Positions 63,789-64,000 of a DNA stretch of 64,000 bases are shown here, piece after piece (within the stretch, counting starts at the first letter, position 1; the number at the start of each line of letters is the position of its first letter). The DNA is taken from positions 62,001-126,000 of the forward strand of contig JAKAJV010000102.1 in NCBI GenBank assembly GCA_021813585.1, read 5' to 3'. This DNA comes from Bacteroidota bacterium. GTDB lineage: Bacteria > Bacteroidota > Ignavibacteria > Ignavibacteriales > Ignavibacteriaceae. Made by a program: the position numbers and the translations under genes. The notes beneath the pieces are model-generated. The model was not told where the DNA came from. It did no database searches and worked only from the letters and a program-made list of their open reading frames with translations.

Positions 63789-64000
63789 ACGGCTGACTTA
63801 TTGGAGCTGTTAAATCTTAATAAAAATTTTTTTTGCATAAAGTATCCAGAATATTCCAAGCCAAAATAGTACGTTTAACAGAGCCCAGGCAAGCGAACTG
63901 ATTTTTCTGTTTGCATATTTTATCACTTAAATGAAATCAAAAAATAAAAAATCATTTTACCATTACAACTTTTGTCGTCCGGTTACGCTCACTCCCGGCA
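63789..64000. other. Window end without recognisable gene
   Basis: AT-rich and without a recognisable reading frame. It should contain the promoter of the GH2 gene. A half operator-like ACGTTTAAC occurs at 63871-63879. The final 33 bases (GTCGTCCGGTTACGC...) may start a repeat that continues beyond the window. Confidence 0.4.

Overview
The window looks like a chromosomal segment from an uncultured or little-studied member of the Ignavibacteria / Bacteroidota-Chlorobi group. The evidence is moderately AT-rich DNA, many secreted proteins, type IX secretion (T9SS) C-terminal sorting domains of the N-Y-P-N-P-F-N-P type, a PorV-like outer-membrane protein, a TonB-dependent receptor with a carboxypeptidase-regulatory-like N-domain, and weak or absent Shine-Dalgarno sites at many starts. 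This is inferred from protein families; no rRNA is present to confirm it.

Region 1 (about 1-9.6 kb) holds unrelated single genes: a secreted alpha/beta-hydrolase esterase, a DUF5916 outer-membrane protein, a periplasmic TPR protein, an orphan beta-class DNA methyltransferase, and a soluble BarA-like hybrid histidine kinase. REP-like palindromes and a 145-bp MITE-like element lie in the gaps.

Region 2 (about 10.1-20.7 kb, + strand) is a citrate-metabolism cluster. It has an NADP-type isocitrate dehydrogenase, a degenerate HD-domain protein, an aconitase of the LYS4-like branch, an MmgE/PrpD dehydratase, a CitD-CitE fusion, CitF, and a patatin-like lipase. Together these connect 2-oxoglutarate, isocitrate, aconitate, citrate and acetate + oxaloacetate. 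Three small accessory modules interrupt the cluster: two four-helix-bundle (23S intervening-sequence-protein family) genes and an orphan Phd/YefM antitoxin. Both four-helix-bundle genes are bracketed by mutually complementary sequences, and the right arm of each is a five-copy tandem array. This resembles the layout of 23S rRNA intervening sequences but sits in a protein operon. I consider it the most interesting signal in the window.

Region 3 (20.8-23.7 kb, - strand) carries a coiled-coil membrane protein translationally coupled to a lipoprotein, a gap of about 650 bp, and an AhpD-like protein.

Region 4 (23.8-63.8 kb, all - strand) is a roughly 40-kb glycan-utilisation locus. From the upstream end it has a GH2 exo-beta-glucosaminidase-like enzyme, GH172 (DUF2961), GH3, GH89, a sodium/solute symporter, a LacI regulator with a perfect 20-bp operator over its own leader, a zinc alcohol dehydrogenase, a duplicated carbohydrate-binding T9SS protein, a TonB receptor / T9SS protein / PorV-like / PPIase module without SusD, a binding-protein-dependent ABC importer without its ATPase, two GH130 phosphorylases, a secreted six-hairpin-like protein, a T9SS multidomain protein, a cytoplasmic GH2 beta-mannosidase and a large secreted (alpha/alpha)6-type glycosidase. 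The combination points to beta-mannosidic and glucosamine-containing glycans, broken down outside the cell or in the periplasm, imported, and finished by phosphorolysis inside. The exact substrate cannot be fixed from sequence.

No tRNA, rRNA, CRISPR array or complete transposase gene was recognised.
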